From the NCBI RefSeq assembly GCF_030811215.1, contig NZ_JAUSQM010000001.1, positions 1,178,001 through 1,242,000 of the forward strand: a stretch of DNA of 64,000 nt, written 5' to 3'. Under the pieces are notes generated by a model. That model was not told the origin of the DNA. It saw only the letters and a list, made by a program, of their open reading frames with translations, and searched no databases. The position numbers and the translations under genes were made by a program. This DNA is from Nocardioides massiliensis (GTDB taxonomy: Bacteria; Actinomycetota; Actinomycetes; Propionibacteriales; Nocardioidaceae). How positions within the stretch are numbered: the stretch's first letter is position 1; each line of letters opens with the position of its first letter. Shown in pieces: positions 23,846-34,125 of this stretch.

Positions 23846-25578
23846 CCGCACCGCTGCGCATCGGCAACTGCTCGGGCTTCTACGGCGACCGGCTCTCCGC
23901 GATGGCCGAGCTGCTCGCGGGCAGCCCCGGCGTCGACGTGATCACCGGCGACTACCTCGCCGAGCTCACGATGCTCATCCTCGGCAAGGACCGCATGCGC
24001 GACGCGGACCTGGGCTACGCCCGCACCTTCGTCACCCAGGTCGAGCAGTCCCTGGGTACGGCGATGGAGCGCGGCGTCCGCATCGTCGCCAACGCCGGCG
24101 GCCTCAACCCCGCCGGACTCGCCGACAAGCTGCGGGAAGTGGCGCGGGGCCTGGGACTCGACCCCGTCATCTCCCACGTCGAGGGCGACGACCTGCTGCC
24201 CCGCGCAGCAGAGCTCGGCCTCGACGGCGCGCTCACCGCCAACGCCTATCTGGGCGGCTTCGGGATCGCCGCTGCGCTCGACGAGGGCGCCGACATCGTC
24301 GTCACCGGTCGGGTCACCGACGCCTCGCTGGTGGTCGGTCCCGCCGCCAGCCACTTCGGCTGGACCCCCGATGACCTCGACGCGCTCGCGGGCGCGGTCG
24401 TCGCCGGGCACGTCATCGAGTGCGGCACCCAGGCCACCGGCGGCAACTTCTCCGGCTTCCTGGCCCTGCCCCGCGACGCGCGCCAGCTGGGCTTCCCGGT
24501 CGCCGGGGTCCACGCCGACGGCAGCTGCGTCATCACCAAGCAGGACGACACTGCGGGTCTGGTCAGCGTCGACACCGTCACCGCGCAGCTGGTCTACGAG
24601 ATCCAGACCGCCACCTACCTCAACCCCGACGTCAGCGTCGACCTCACCTCGCTGCGGCTGACCCAGGACGGGCCGGACCGCGTCCGGATCGCCGGCGTCC
24701 GCGGCGCCCCGCCCCCGGAGCAGCTCAAGGTCTGCGTCAACGAGCTCGGTGGGTGGCGCAACGCGGCGGAGCTCGTCCTCACCGGTCTCGACATCGACGC
24801 CAAGGCGCAGTGGGTGCAGGCCCAGGTCGAAGCGGCGTGGGGCGACGCTCGGCCGGCGGTCGTCGACTGGACCCTCGCCCGCACCGACACCCCCGACGCC
24901 GACACCCAGGAGACTGCGAGCGCTCGCCTGCGCTGCACCGTGCTCGACCCCTCGCCCGAGCCCGTGGGGAAGTCCTTCACCGGCGCCTGCGTCGCGCTGG
25001 CCCTCGGCTCCTACCCCGGCTTCACCCTCACCGGCCCGCCGGCCAAGCCCTCGCCGTACGGCGTCTACCGGGCGGCGTACGTCGACCGCGACACCGTCAC
25101 CCACACCGTCGTCCACGGCGACGGTCGGCGGGAGGTCGTCGCGGATCCACATATCAGTCGGTCGAGCGAAGTCGAGACCGAGCCTCTTGGTCGGTCGAGC
25201 GAAGTCGAGACCACCGGTCCCACGATGCGCATCCCCCTCGGCACCTTCGTCCACGCCCGCTCCGGCGACAAGGGCGGCGACGCCAACGTCGGCCTGTGGG
25301 TCTCGCGCGCCGACGCGTCGAGCGAGGAGCAGTACGTCGCTCGGCACGCCTGGCTGCGTGAGGTCATCACGCCGGAGCAGGTACGCCGCCTGTTGCCCGA
25401 GGCCGAGTCGCTGGCGATCGAGGTCCATGACCTGCCCAACCTGGGCGCCGTCAACGTGCTCCTGCGCGGTCTGCTGGGCCAGGGGGTGGCGGCCTCGACC
25501 CGCTTCGACCCCCAGGCCAAAGCCGTCGGGGAGTGGCTGCGCGCCCGTCATGTCGACGTACCCGAGGAGCTTGTGTGA
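23842..25578 (+). CDS. atuA: Acyclic terpene utilisation AtuA-like protein (DUF1446), with repeat-encoded linker
   Basis: 578 residues. The first 430 residues form the AtuA/DUF1446 domain (LRIGNCSGFYGDRLSAM, VANAGGLNPAGLADKL, VVTGRVTDASLVVGPAA, CGTQATGGNFSGF). The last 115 are the small AtuA C-terminal domain (THARSGDKGG-type motif in VHARSGDKGGDANVGLW). In Pseudomonas, AtuA is needed for citronellol/geraniol breakdown but its reaction is unknown. Between the two domains, residues about 437-460 (ISRSSEVETEPLGRSSEVE) are encoded by two tandem copies of the GGTCTCGAC palindromic repeat, a clear in-frame insertion. Operon position and overlaps link it to the carboxylase genes. Confidence 0.88.
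   Translation: MTAPLRIGNCSGFYGDRLSAMAELLAGSPGVDVITGDYLAELTMLILGKDRMRDADLGYARTFVTQVEQSLGTAMERGVRIVANAGGLNPAGLADKLREVARGLGLDPVISHVEGDDLLPRAAELGLDGALTANAYLGGFGIAAALDEGADIVVTGRVTDASLVVGPAASHFGWTPDDLDALAGAVVAGHVIECGTQATGGNFSGFLALPRDARQLGFPVAGVHADGSCVITKQDDTAGLVSVDTVTAQLVYEIQTATYLNPDVSVDLTSLRLTQDGPDRVRIAGVRGAPPPEQLKVCVNELGGWRNAAELVLTGLDIDAKAQWVQAQVEAAWGDARPAVVDWTLARTDTPDADTQETASARLRCTVLDPSPEPVGKSFTGACVALALGSYPGFTLTGPPAKPSPYGVYRAAYVDRDTVTHTVVHGDGRREVVADPHISRSSEVETEPLGRSSEVETTGPTMRIPLGTFVHARSGDKGGDANVGLWVSRADASSEEQYVARHAWLREVITPEQVRRLLPEAESLAIEVHDLPNLGAVNVLLRGLLGQGVAASTRFDPQAKAVGEWLRARHVDVPEELV
25160..25212. repeat. Tandem palindromic repeat inside the AtuA-like gene
   Basis: GGTCGAGCGAAGTCGAGACC occurs at 25160-25179 and again at 25193-25212, a 33-bp (11-codon) period. 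Its complement GGTCTCGACTTCGCTCGACC belongs to the same family as the elements at 27965, 29768 and 40256. Confidence 0.85.
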
Positions 25579-26732
25579 GCACCCAGTCCCACGCCGATTT
25601 CTGGAGCGACGAGCAGCGTGCGCTGCAGGAGTCGTCGCGCATCTTCGTCGAGCGGGAGATCCTCCCGCACCTGGCGCAGTGGGAGGACGACGGTGAGGTG
25701 CCGCGCGAGCTGCACCTGGCCGCAGCCAAGCAGGGTCTGCTCGGCGTCGGTTTCGCCGAGGAGGTCGGCGGTTCCGGTGGCGACGGGCTCGACATGCTCG
25801 CGCTGCAGGAGGCGTTCTTCGCGGCCGGCGCCAGCAGCGGCCTGATGTCGACGCTGTTCACCCACGGCATCGCGCTGCCGCATATCGCGGCCAGCGGCAA
25901 CCCCGACCTGATCGACCGGTTCGTGCGCCCCACGCTGGCCGGCGAGAAGATCGGCGCGCTCGGCATCACCGAGCCCGACGGCGGCTCCGACGTCGCGGGC
26001 ATCCGCACCCGCGCGGTCCGTGAGGGCGAGCACTACGTCGTCAACGGCGCGAAGACCTTCATCACCTCCGGGGTGCGCTCCGACTTCGTCACCTGCGCGG
26101 TGCGCACAGGCGGGGAGGGCCACGGCGGCATCTCACTGCTCGTGATCGAGAAGGGCACACCCGGCTTCAGCGTCAGCCAGCCGCTGCGCAAGATGGGCTG
26201 GCAGTGCTCCGACACCGCGGAGCTGACCTTCGACGACGTGCGGGTGCCGGTCGAGAACCTGGTCGGCGAGGAGAACACCGGCTTCTACCAGATCGCCGAG
26301 CAGTTCGTCAGCGAACGGATCGGGTTGGCCGTGCACGGCTACGGCATCGCCGACCGCGCGCTCGCGCTGACCGTGCAGTACGTCAAGGAGCGCGAGACCT
26401 TCGGCAAGCCGCTCAACACCCGCCAGGTGGTGCGCCACAGGTTGGTCGAGATGCGGCAGAAGGTCGAGCTCGCGCGGACCTACACCCGCGAGGTCGCCCG
26501 TCGCCATGCTGCCGGGGAGAACGTCATCGCCGAGGCCGTCCTCGCCAAGAACGCCGCCGTCGAGGCGAGCTCGTTCGTCGTCGACCAGGCCGTCCAGCTG
26601 CACGGCGGCATGGGCTACATGCGCGAGTCCGAGGTCGAGCGGCACTACCGCGACCAGCGGATCATCGGCATCGGCGGCGGCGCCACCGAGGTGCTCAACG
26701 ACCTCGCCGTACGCCTGCTGGGATACGCCTGA
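25575..26732 (+). CDS. Acyl-CoA dehydrogenase
   Basis: 385 residues, standard fold: N-terminal helices, LGITEPDGGSDVAGIRTRA, KTFITSGVRSDF flavin loop, ERETFGKPLNTRQVVRH and a C-terminal QLHGGMGYMRESEVERHYRD. The Glu in that last block stands near the place of the catalytic base in branched-chain or citronellyl-CoA-type dehydrogenases. In the atu pathway an acyl-CoA dehydrogenase precedes carboxylation, a role that fits its place before the carboxylase genes. GTG start at 25575 inside the AtuA-like stop. Confidence 0.9.
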   Translation: MSTQSHADFWSDEQRALQESSRIFVEREILPHLAQWEDDGEVPRELHLAAAKQGLLGVGFAEEVGGSGGDGLDMLALQEAFFAAGASSGLMSTLFTHGIALPHIAASGNPDLIDRFVRPTLAGEKIGALGITEPDGGSDVAGIRTRAVREGEHYVVNGAKTFITSGVRSDFVTCAVRTGGEGHGGISLLVIEKGTPGFSVSQPLRKMGWQCSDTAELTFDDVRVPVENLVGEENTGFYQIAEQFVSERIGLAVHGYGIADRALALTVQYVKERETFGKPLNTRQVVRHRLVEMRQKVELARTYTREVARRHAAGENVIAEAVLAKNAAVEASSFVVDQAVQLHGGMGYMRESEVERHYRDQRIIGIGGGATEVLNDLAVRLLGYA

Positions 26733-27202
26733 TGGGCCTGCTGCGGCCGCTCGGCGGCGAGGTGTCGGTACGGATGGCGGCGTCACCGGAGACGGTGTGG
26801 GACCTGGTCAGCGACGTCACGCGCATCGGCGAGTTCTCCCCCGAGACCTTCGAGGCGCGCTGGACGCGCGGCTCGACCGGCCCCGAGCTCGGCGCCACCT
26901 TCGCCGGTCACGTCAAGCGCAACGGCGTCGGCCCGACGTACTGGGTGCCGTGCACGGTGACGCGCTGTGAGCCGCAGCAGGTCTTCGAGTTCTCCGTCGG
27001 CACGTCGTCGATGACGGTCAACAACTGGGGCTACCGGCTCCGGCCCGACGGTGACGGCACGGTCGTGACGGAGTACTTCCGGCTCGAGCCGAGCCTGCCG
27101 ATCCGCGCGTACTGGCTGCTGCTCGGCCGGCTGCGCGGACGCACCAACGAGCGCGGCATGCGTACGACGCTGGAGCGGATGCGGACGGTGGTGGAGGCAT
27201 GA
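26732..27202 (+). CDS. SRPBCC (polyketide cyclase/START-like) family protein
   Basis: 156 residues. Helix-grip fold with the opening VSVRMAASPETVWDLVSDVTRIGEFSPE, typical of the SRPBCC superfamily that holds hydrophobic ligands in a deep cavity. Ligand unknown; in this operon it might carry an acyl or isoprenoid intermediate (inference). ATG overlaps the stop before it by one base, and its stop overlaps the carboxylase beta ATG. Confidence 0.85.
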   Translation: MGLLRPLGGEVSVRMAASPETVWDLVSDVTRIGEFSPETFEARWTRGSTGPELGATFAGHVKRNGVGPTYWVPCTVTRCEPQQVFEFSVGTSSMTVNNWGYRLRPDGDGTVVTEYFRLEPSLPIRAYWLLLGRLRGRTNERGMRTTLERMRTVVEA

Positions 27203-28796
27203 GCGACGTCATGAGCAACCGCGAGGCGATGCTCGCGAAGCTCGCGGAGCTGGACGCCGAGCACGCGAAGGCGGTTGCCGGAGGTGGCGAGAAGAGCGTC
27301 GCGCGTCACCGGGCCCGCGGCAAGCTGCTCCCGCGTGAGCGCATCGAGCTGCTGATCGACGAGGGCAGCGCGTTCCTCGAGCTCTCGCCACTGGCCGGGT
27401 GGGGCTCGGACTTCACCGTCGGCGCCAGCGTCGTCACCGGGATCGGTGTGGTCGAGGGCGTCCAATGCCTGATCGTCGCGCACGACCCGACCGTCAAGGG
27501 CGGGGCGAGCAACCCGTGGACGGTGAAGAAGATCTTCCGCGCCAACCAGATCGCGGAGGAGAACGACCTCCCGATGATCTCGCTGGTGGAGTCGGGCGGG
27601 GCGGACCTGCCGACCCAGAAGGAGATCTTCATCCCCGGCGGGCGGCTCTTCCGGGACCTCACCCGCGCCAGCGCCCGCAAGCAGCCGACGATCGCGCTGG
27701 TCTTCGGCAACTCCACCGCCGGCGGCGCCTACGTGCCGGGCATGAGCGACTACACCGTGATGGTGAAGGAGCAGGCGAAGGTCTTCCTCGGCGGACCGCC
27801 GCTGGTGAAGATGGCCACCGGCGAGGAGGCGGATGACGAGTCGCTCGGCGGCGCCGAGATGCACGCACGCACCTCCGGCCTGGCCGACTACCTCGCCGTC
27901 GACGAGCACGACGCCATCCGGATCGGGCGACGGATCGTGGCGCGACTGAATCGCCCCTCCCGTCGGTCGAGCTCGTCGAGACCCCTCGACCACCAAGGGG
28001 CCTACGCCGAACCCGACGCCGACCCCGACGAGCTGCTCGACCTGATCCCGAGCGACCTCAAGGAGCCGTTCGACCCGCGCGAGGTGATCGCGCGGATCTG
28101 TGACGGGGTGAGCCCGGCCAACCGGGTCGCCTTCGACGAGTTCAAGCCGCTCTACGGCTCGAGCCTGGTCACCGGGTGGGCGCAGCTGCACGGCCACCCG
28201 ATCGGCATCCTCGCCAACGCCCAGGGGGTGCTGTTCAGCGAGGAGGCGCAGAAGGCCACGCAGTTCATCCAGCTGGCCAACCAGAGCGACACCCCGCTGC
28301 TCTTCCTGCACAACACCACCGGCTACATGGTCGGGCGCGAGTACGAGCAGGGCGGGATCATCAAGCACGGCTCGCAGATGATCAACGCCGTCTCCAACTC
28401 ACGCGTCCCGCACCTGACGGTGATCATGGGCGCGTCGTACGGCGCGGGGAACTACGGCATGAACGGACGCGCCTACGACCCGCGGTTCCTCTTCACCTGG
28501 CCCAGCGCGAAGTCCGCTGTCATGGGCCCGGCGCAGCTCGCCGGCGTCCTGTCCATCGTCGCCCGCGCAGCGGCCGAGGCGAAGGGGACGGCGTACGACG
28601 AGGAGGGCGACGCGCAGATGCGCGCCTTCATCGAGGCGTCGGTCGAGGAGCAGTCGCTGCCGTTCTTCTTGTCCGGGATGCTCTACGACGACGGGGTCAT
28701 CGATCCGCGCGACACCCGCACCGTGCTGGGCATCTGCCTGTCCGTCATCGCCCAGACCGCCATCGAGGGCACCGACCGATTCGGGGTGTTCCGCAC

Positions 28797-28800
<4 letters not shown>
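27199..28800 (+). CDS. Acyl-CoA carboxylase carboxyltransferase (beta) subunit
   Basis: 533 residues, two crotonase-like halves. N-half: VARHRARGKLLPRERIELLIDEGS, GGASNPWT and STAGGAYVPGMSDY; C-half: NTTGYMVGREYEQGGIIKHG and GASYGAGNYGMNGRAYDPRF. These match methylcrotonyl- and geranyl-CoA carboxylase beta subunits more than propionyl/acetyl types. It transfers CO2 from biotin to the acyl-CoA gamma carbon. The segment RPSRRSSSSRPLDHQ (about residues 253-267), between the halves, is encoded by a palindromic repeat insertion (27965-27983). Confidence 0.92.
27965..27983. repeat. Palindromic repeat inside the carboxylase beta gene
   Basis: GGTCGAGCTCGTCGAGACC, complement GGTCTCGACGAGCTCGACC, followed by CCTCGACCACCAAGGGG (27984-28000). 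It encodes part of the linker between the two carboxyltransferase halves. Confidence 0.8.
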
Positions 28801-30850
<2,050 letters not shown>

Positions 30851-30854
<4 letters not shown>

Positions 30855-32014
30855 GCCTGTTCACCGAGTCCGAGGAGCGCACCGAGCTGCGCAAGGCGGT
30901 CCGCGCCTTCGCGAAGTCGTGGGGTCAGGACTACTTCACCGGCAAGGCGCGCGCCGGGGAGAAGACCACCGATCTGTGGCTCGCGCTCGGCAAGAACGGC
31001 TACCTCGGTGTGAACCTGCCCGAGGAGTACGGCGGCGGTGGGGGTGGCCTCGGCGACGTTGCCGCGGTCTGCGAGGAGCTGGCCGCGCAGGGATGCCCGA
31101 TGCTGCTGATGGTCGTGTCGCCGGCGATCTGCGGCACCGTGATCGCCCGCTTCGGCACCGAGGAGCAGAAGCAGCGCTGGCTGCCCGGCATCGCCGACGG
31201 CACCGAGACGATGGCGTTCGCCATCACCGAGCCCGACGCCGGGTCCAACTCCCACCGGATCACCACCACCGCGCGCCGCGACGGCACCGACTGGATCCTC
31301 AAGGGCCGCAAGATCTACATCTCCGGCGTCGACGAGTCCACGCACGTGCTGGTCGTCGCGCGCACCGAGGACCACAAGACCGGCAACCTCAAACCCTGCC
31401 TGTTCGTCGTCCCCACCGACGCGCCGGGCTTCGAGTACCAGCCGATCCCCATGGAGCTGGTCAGCCCCGAGCAGCAGTTCACCGTCTTCATCGACGACGT
31501 GCGGCTGCCCGCCGACGCGCTCGTCGGTGACGAGGACGCCGGCATCATCCAGCTCTTCGCCGGTCTGAACCCCGAGCGGATCATGGCCGCCTCCTTCGCC
31601 ACCGGCGTCGCGCGGCTCGCGCTGGAGAAGGCCACGGCCTACGCCAAGGAGCGCAGCGTCTTCCGTGACACCCCGATCGGCGCCCACCAGGCGATCGCCC
31701 ACCCCCTCGCGCAGGCCCACATCGAGATCGAGATGGCGCGACTGATGACCCAGAAGGCCGCCGCGCTCCTCGACGCCGGCGACGACATGGGTGCTGGCGA
31801 GGCGGCCAACATGGCGAAGTACGCCTCCGCCGAGGCCGCCTGCAACGCCGTCGACCGCGCCGTCCAGACCCTCGGCGGCAACGGCGTCACCCAGGAGTAC
31901 GGCGTCGCCGCCCTCCTCGTCGCCACCCGCGTCATGCGCATCGCCCCGGTCAGCAAGGAGATGATCCTGAACTTCGTCGCGATGCACTCGTTGGGACTGC
32001 CGAAGTCCTACTGA
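30851..32014 (+). CDS. Acyl-CoA dehydrogenase
   Basis: 387 residues. ITEPDAGSNSHRITTTARR and KIYISGVDESTHVLVVAR flavin-binding segments and the C-terminal LGGNGVTQEYGVAALLVATRVMRIAPVSKEMI. It is the second acyl-CoA dehydrogenase of this operon and differs in sequence from the one at 25575, suggesting a different chain or oxidation step. ATG 30851 overlaps the carboxylase alpha stop; a long hairpin follows the gene. Confidence 0.9.
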
Positions 32015-32023
32015 GCGGACGCG

Positions 32024-32072
32024 TGTGACATCGCGCAGGTTCTGACCGCTCGAGAACCTGCGAGACGTCACA
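32024..32072 (+). terminator. Long hairpin ending the AtuA-like operon
   Basis: Arms 32024-32043 (TGTGACATCGCGCAGGTTCT) and 32053-32072 pair at 18 of 20 positions around a 9-base loop. It stands 10 bp after the last operon gene. Confidence 0.65.
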
Positions 32073-32096
32073 TCACTGACGTGTTTGCCTGAACCG

Positions 32097-32164
32097 CTGC
32101 GAGACCTGCGACATCCGGCACCGATCAGCGCCTCCTGTCGGTGTCAGATGTCGCAAGTCCGCAG
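32097..32164. repeat. Second inverted repeat, overlapping the DUF3054 gene end
   Basis: CTGCGAGACCTGCGACATC (32097-32115) pairs with GATGTCGCAAGTCCGCAG (32147-32164) around about 31 bases. The words GCGACATC and CTGCGAGAC recall the neighbouring hairpin, so both may belong to one repeat family. Possible terminator for the minus-strand DUF3054 gene. Confidence 0.45.
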
Positions 32165-32490
32165 AGCGGTCTGGCCAGCAACCGCCACCCCACGAGTCCG
32201 ACGCCGAGGAACCCGGTCGCGACCAGCACGAAGCTGAACGCCGTACCGTCGCCGCTCAGCTGGCGCAGCACCATCCCGACGACCAGCGTGCACACCCACA
32301 CCAGCAGCCCGGCGCGCCAGGTCGCGGAGCCGCGGATAGCGAGGTGGGCCAGGAGCAGTCCGATGAGGAACGGCCACGCGGTGTCGCCGATGCCCGTCAG
32401 CCCACCGCCCTCCTCGTGCGAGCGCCGGCCGAGCACGGCGAAGACGAGCACGACCACGGCATCGAGGACCACGACGAGGAGACGGTGCAC
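32125..32490 (-). CDS. DUF3054 family membrane protein
   Basis: 121 residues, four hydrophobic segments: LLVVVLDAVVVLVFAVLG, TAWPFLIGLLLAHLAI, GLLVWVCTLVVGMVLRQL and AFSFVLVATGFLGVGLVGW. The GRRSHEEGG motif after the first span is characteristic of DUF3054. Function unknown. GTG 32490 is taken as the start, giving the usual family length; it is divergent from the hydratase gene with 33 bp between. Confidence 0.82.
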   Translation of the reverse strand: MHRLLVVVLDAVVVLVFAVLGRRSHEEGGGLTGIGDTAWPFLIGLLLAHLAIRGSATWRAGLLVWVCTLVVGMVLRQLSGDGTAFSFVLVATGFLGVGLVGWRLLARPLCGLATSDTDRRR

Positions 32491-32523
32491 CCGTCCAGTG
32501 TCCCGGTGCGGGAGGATCGGCGC

Positions 32524-33273
32524 ATGACCGCACTGGTGCAGTACGACGTCGAGGGGCCGCTCGCCCGGATCACCTTGGACTCCCCGCACAATCGCAACGC
32601 CCTGTCGCGTCAGCTCGTGACCGAGCTGCTCGCCGCGCTCGAGCGGGCCGGGGACGATGACGGCGTTCGCGTGGTGCAGCTGGGCGCGACCGGGTCCGTG
32701 TTCTGCTCCGGCGCCGACCTGTCGGAGGCGTCGAGCGTGCCGATGGAGGAGGGGGCGCGCGGGATCGTCGAGGTGCAGCGCCGCATCCTGGCCCTGCCCA
32801 AGCCGGTGGTGACCCGGTTGCAGGGGGCGGTGCGCGCGGGCGGCACGGGGATCGTCGCTGCCAGCGACGTCGTCGTCGCGGCAGAGCGCGCGACGTTCGC
32901 CCTCACCGAGGTGAAGCTCGGCCTGGCCCCGGCCGTCATCTCGCTGACGGTCCTGCCGCGGATGACCTCCCGCGCCGCTGCGCTCACCTGTCTCGGCGGC
33001 GAGGTGTTCGACGCCCACGCCGCCCGCGACTACGGCCTGGTCACCACCGTCGTACCGACCGATGAGCTCGACGCCGCGGTCGCCGCGCAGGTGGCGAGCC
33101 TCGCGACCGGAGCGCCCCAGGGCCTGCGGGAGACCAAGGCGCTGTTGACCCGCGACCTGCTGGCCGGCATCGACCAGCACGCCGAGACCGTCATCGCGCA
33201 GAGCGCGCGGCTGTTCGGCTCGCCCGAGGCGCGCGAGGCCATGGCGGCGTTCCTCTCGCGCGCCAAGGGCTGA
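32524..33273 (+). CDS. Enoyl-CoA hydratase/isomerase family protein
   Basis: 249 residues, crotonase fold. Oxyanion-hole motifs FCSGADLSEAS and QGAVRAGGTGIVAASDVVVAA; TEVKLGLAPAVISLTVLPRM has the acidic position of the second active-site region. It lies 510 bp after the AtuA-like operon on the same strand. In MCC or geranyl-CoA pathways a hydratase (methylglutaconyl- or isohexenylglutaconyl-CoA) acts right after carboxylation, so this may supply that step (inference). RBS GGGAGGA precedes ATG 32524. Confidence 0.88.
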   Translation: MTALVQYDVEGPLARITLDSPHNRNALSRQLVTELLAALERAGDDDGVRVVQLGATGSVFCSGADLSEASSVPMEEGARGIVEVQRRILALPKPVVTRLQGAVRAGGTGIVAASDVVVAAERATFALTEVKLGLAPAVISLTVLPRMTSRAAALTCLGGEVFDAHAARDYGLVTTVVPTDELDAAVAAQVASLATGAPQGLRETKALLTRDLLAGIDQHAETVIAQSARLFGSPEAREAMAAFLSRAKG

Positions 33274-33289
33274 GCCGAACGGACGAGGA

Positions 33290-33886
33290 TCAGCCGACGG
33301 CGATCTTCTTGGTCAGGCCGTTGACCTTCTTGCCGTGCGCGCCGTCGATGCGCGTGTGGCTCATCGTGCCGGTGGTGGCGGTGGACGAGACCCGCACCCA
33401 GGCGGGGTTCTTCAGGCACTTGCGGGGGATCCGGATCGTGCGGACGGCCTTCTTCGCGTTGTCCTTGACTGCGACCTTGCAGGCGACCTTCTTCTCCTTG
33501 CTGTTGACGAGGATCGACGTCACCTGGTCGTCGCCATTGATGGAGGTCTTGCTCCACTGGTAGGCGAAGGTCTGCTTCGGCGTCTTGATGCCCAGCGTGC
33601 TGATCTGCACGATCTTCTCGCCGGCGAGGCTGCGGAACTTCGTCTGGACGACGAGCTGCTTGCGGGTGTGGGCGACCTTGGTCTTGAGGATGTCGTGGTC
33701 CTTGAGCGCCTTGTCCATCGGCGCATTGCGCATCTTCTTCGGGTCGATGGCGTCGGACAGGGTGGCGACACGGACGTCGCCCGCACCGTCCTTGATCGTC
33801 ACGCTCGCGGCGTTGGCCGGCAGGGCGGCGAGTAGCAGCGTGGCGGGCAGGGCGAGTGCAGCGATCGACGTGGTGAAGGTACGCAC
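33290..33886 (-). CDS. Secreted protein of unknown function
   Basis: 198 residues with a clear Sec signal peptide: MRTFTT, hydrophobic core SIAALALPATLLLAALP, and an ANA|A cleavage site after residue 26. The mature part is Lys-rich (KKMRNAPMDKALKDHDILKTK, KKVNGLTKKIAVG) and predicted to be beta-rich, with two Cys (KVACKV, PRKCLK) that could form a disulphide. I do not recognise the domain. It is convergent with the hydratase gene, 16 bp apart. Confidence 0.8.
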   Translation of the reverse strand: MRTFTTSIAALALPATLLLAALPANAASVTIKDGAGDVRVATLSDAIDPKKMRNAPMDKALKDHDILKTKVAHTRKQLVVQTKFRSLAGEKIVQISTLGIKTPKQTFAYQWSKTSINGDDQVTSILVNSKEKKVACKVAVKDNAKKAVRTIRIPRKCLKNPAWVRVSSTATTGTMSHTRIDGAHGKKVNGLTKKIAVG

Positions 33887-34125
33887 CGAGATCTCCTCCA
33901 GATGAGGCGCCGAGGCGCCGTGAATTGTCGAGGGAAGAGGACGGGCACCTGATCAAATGACGTGGACGCGACGCGAGAAACGGACGGGTGGCTTCACCCG
34001 GACCTTCGTGGAGGGTGTCGACATCCGGACGATCCGGGTTGACCCACGCCCGCCTGCCCGCGATCGATAGAGTTGTCTGCTCGCAGTTTTGCCGAGCGTC
34101 AGCAGCAAGCGGAGTCAGGGGACCA

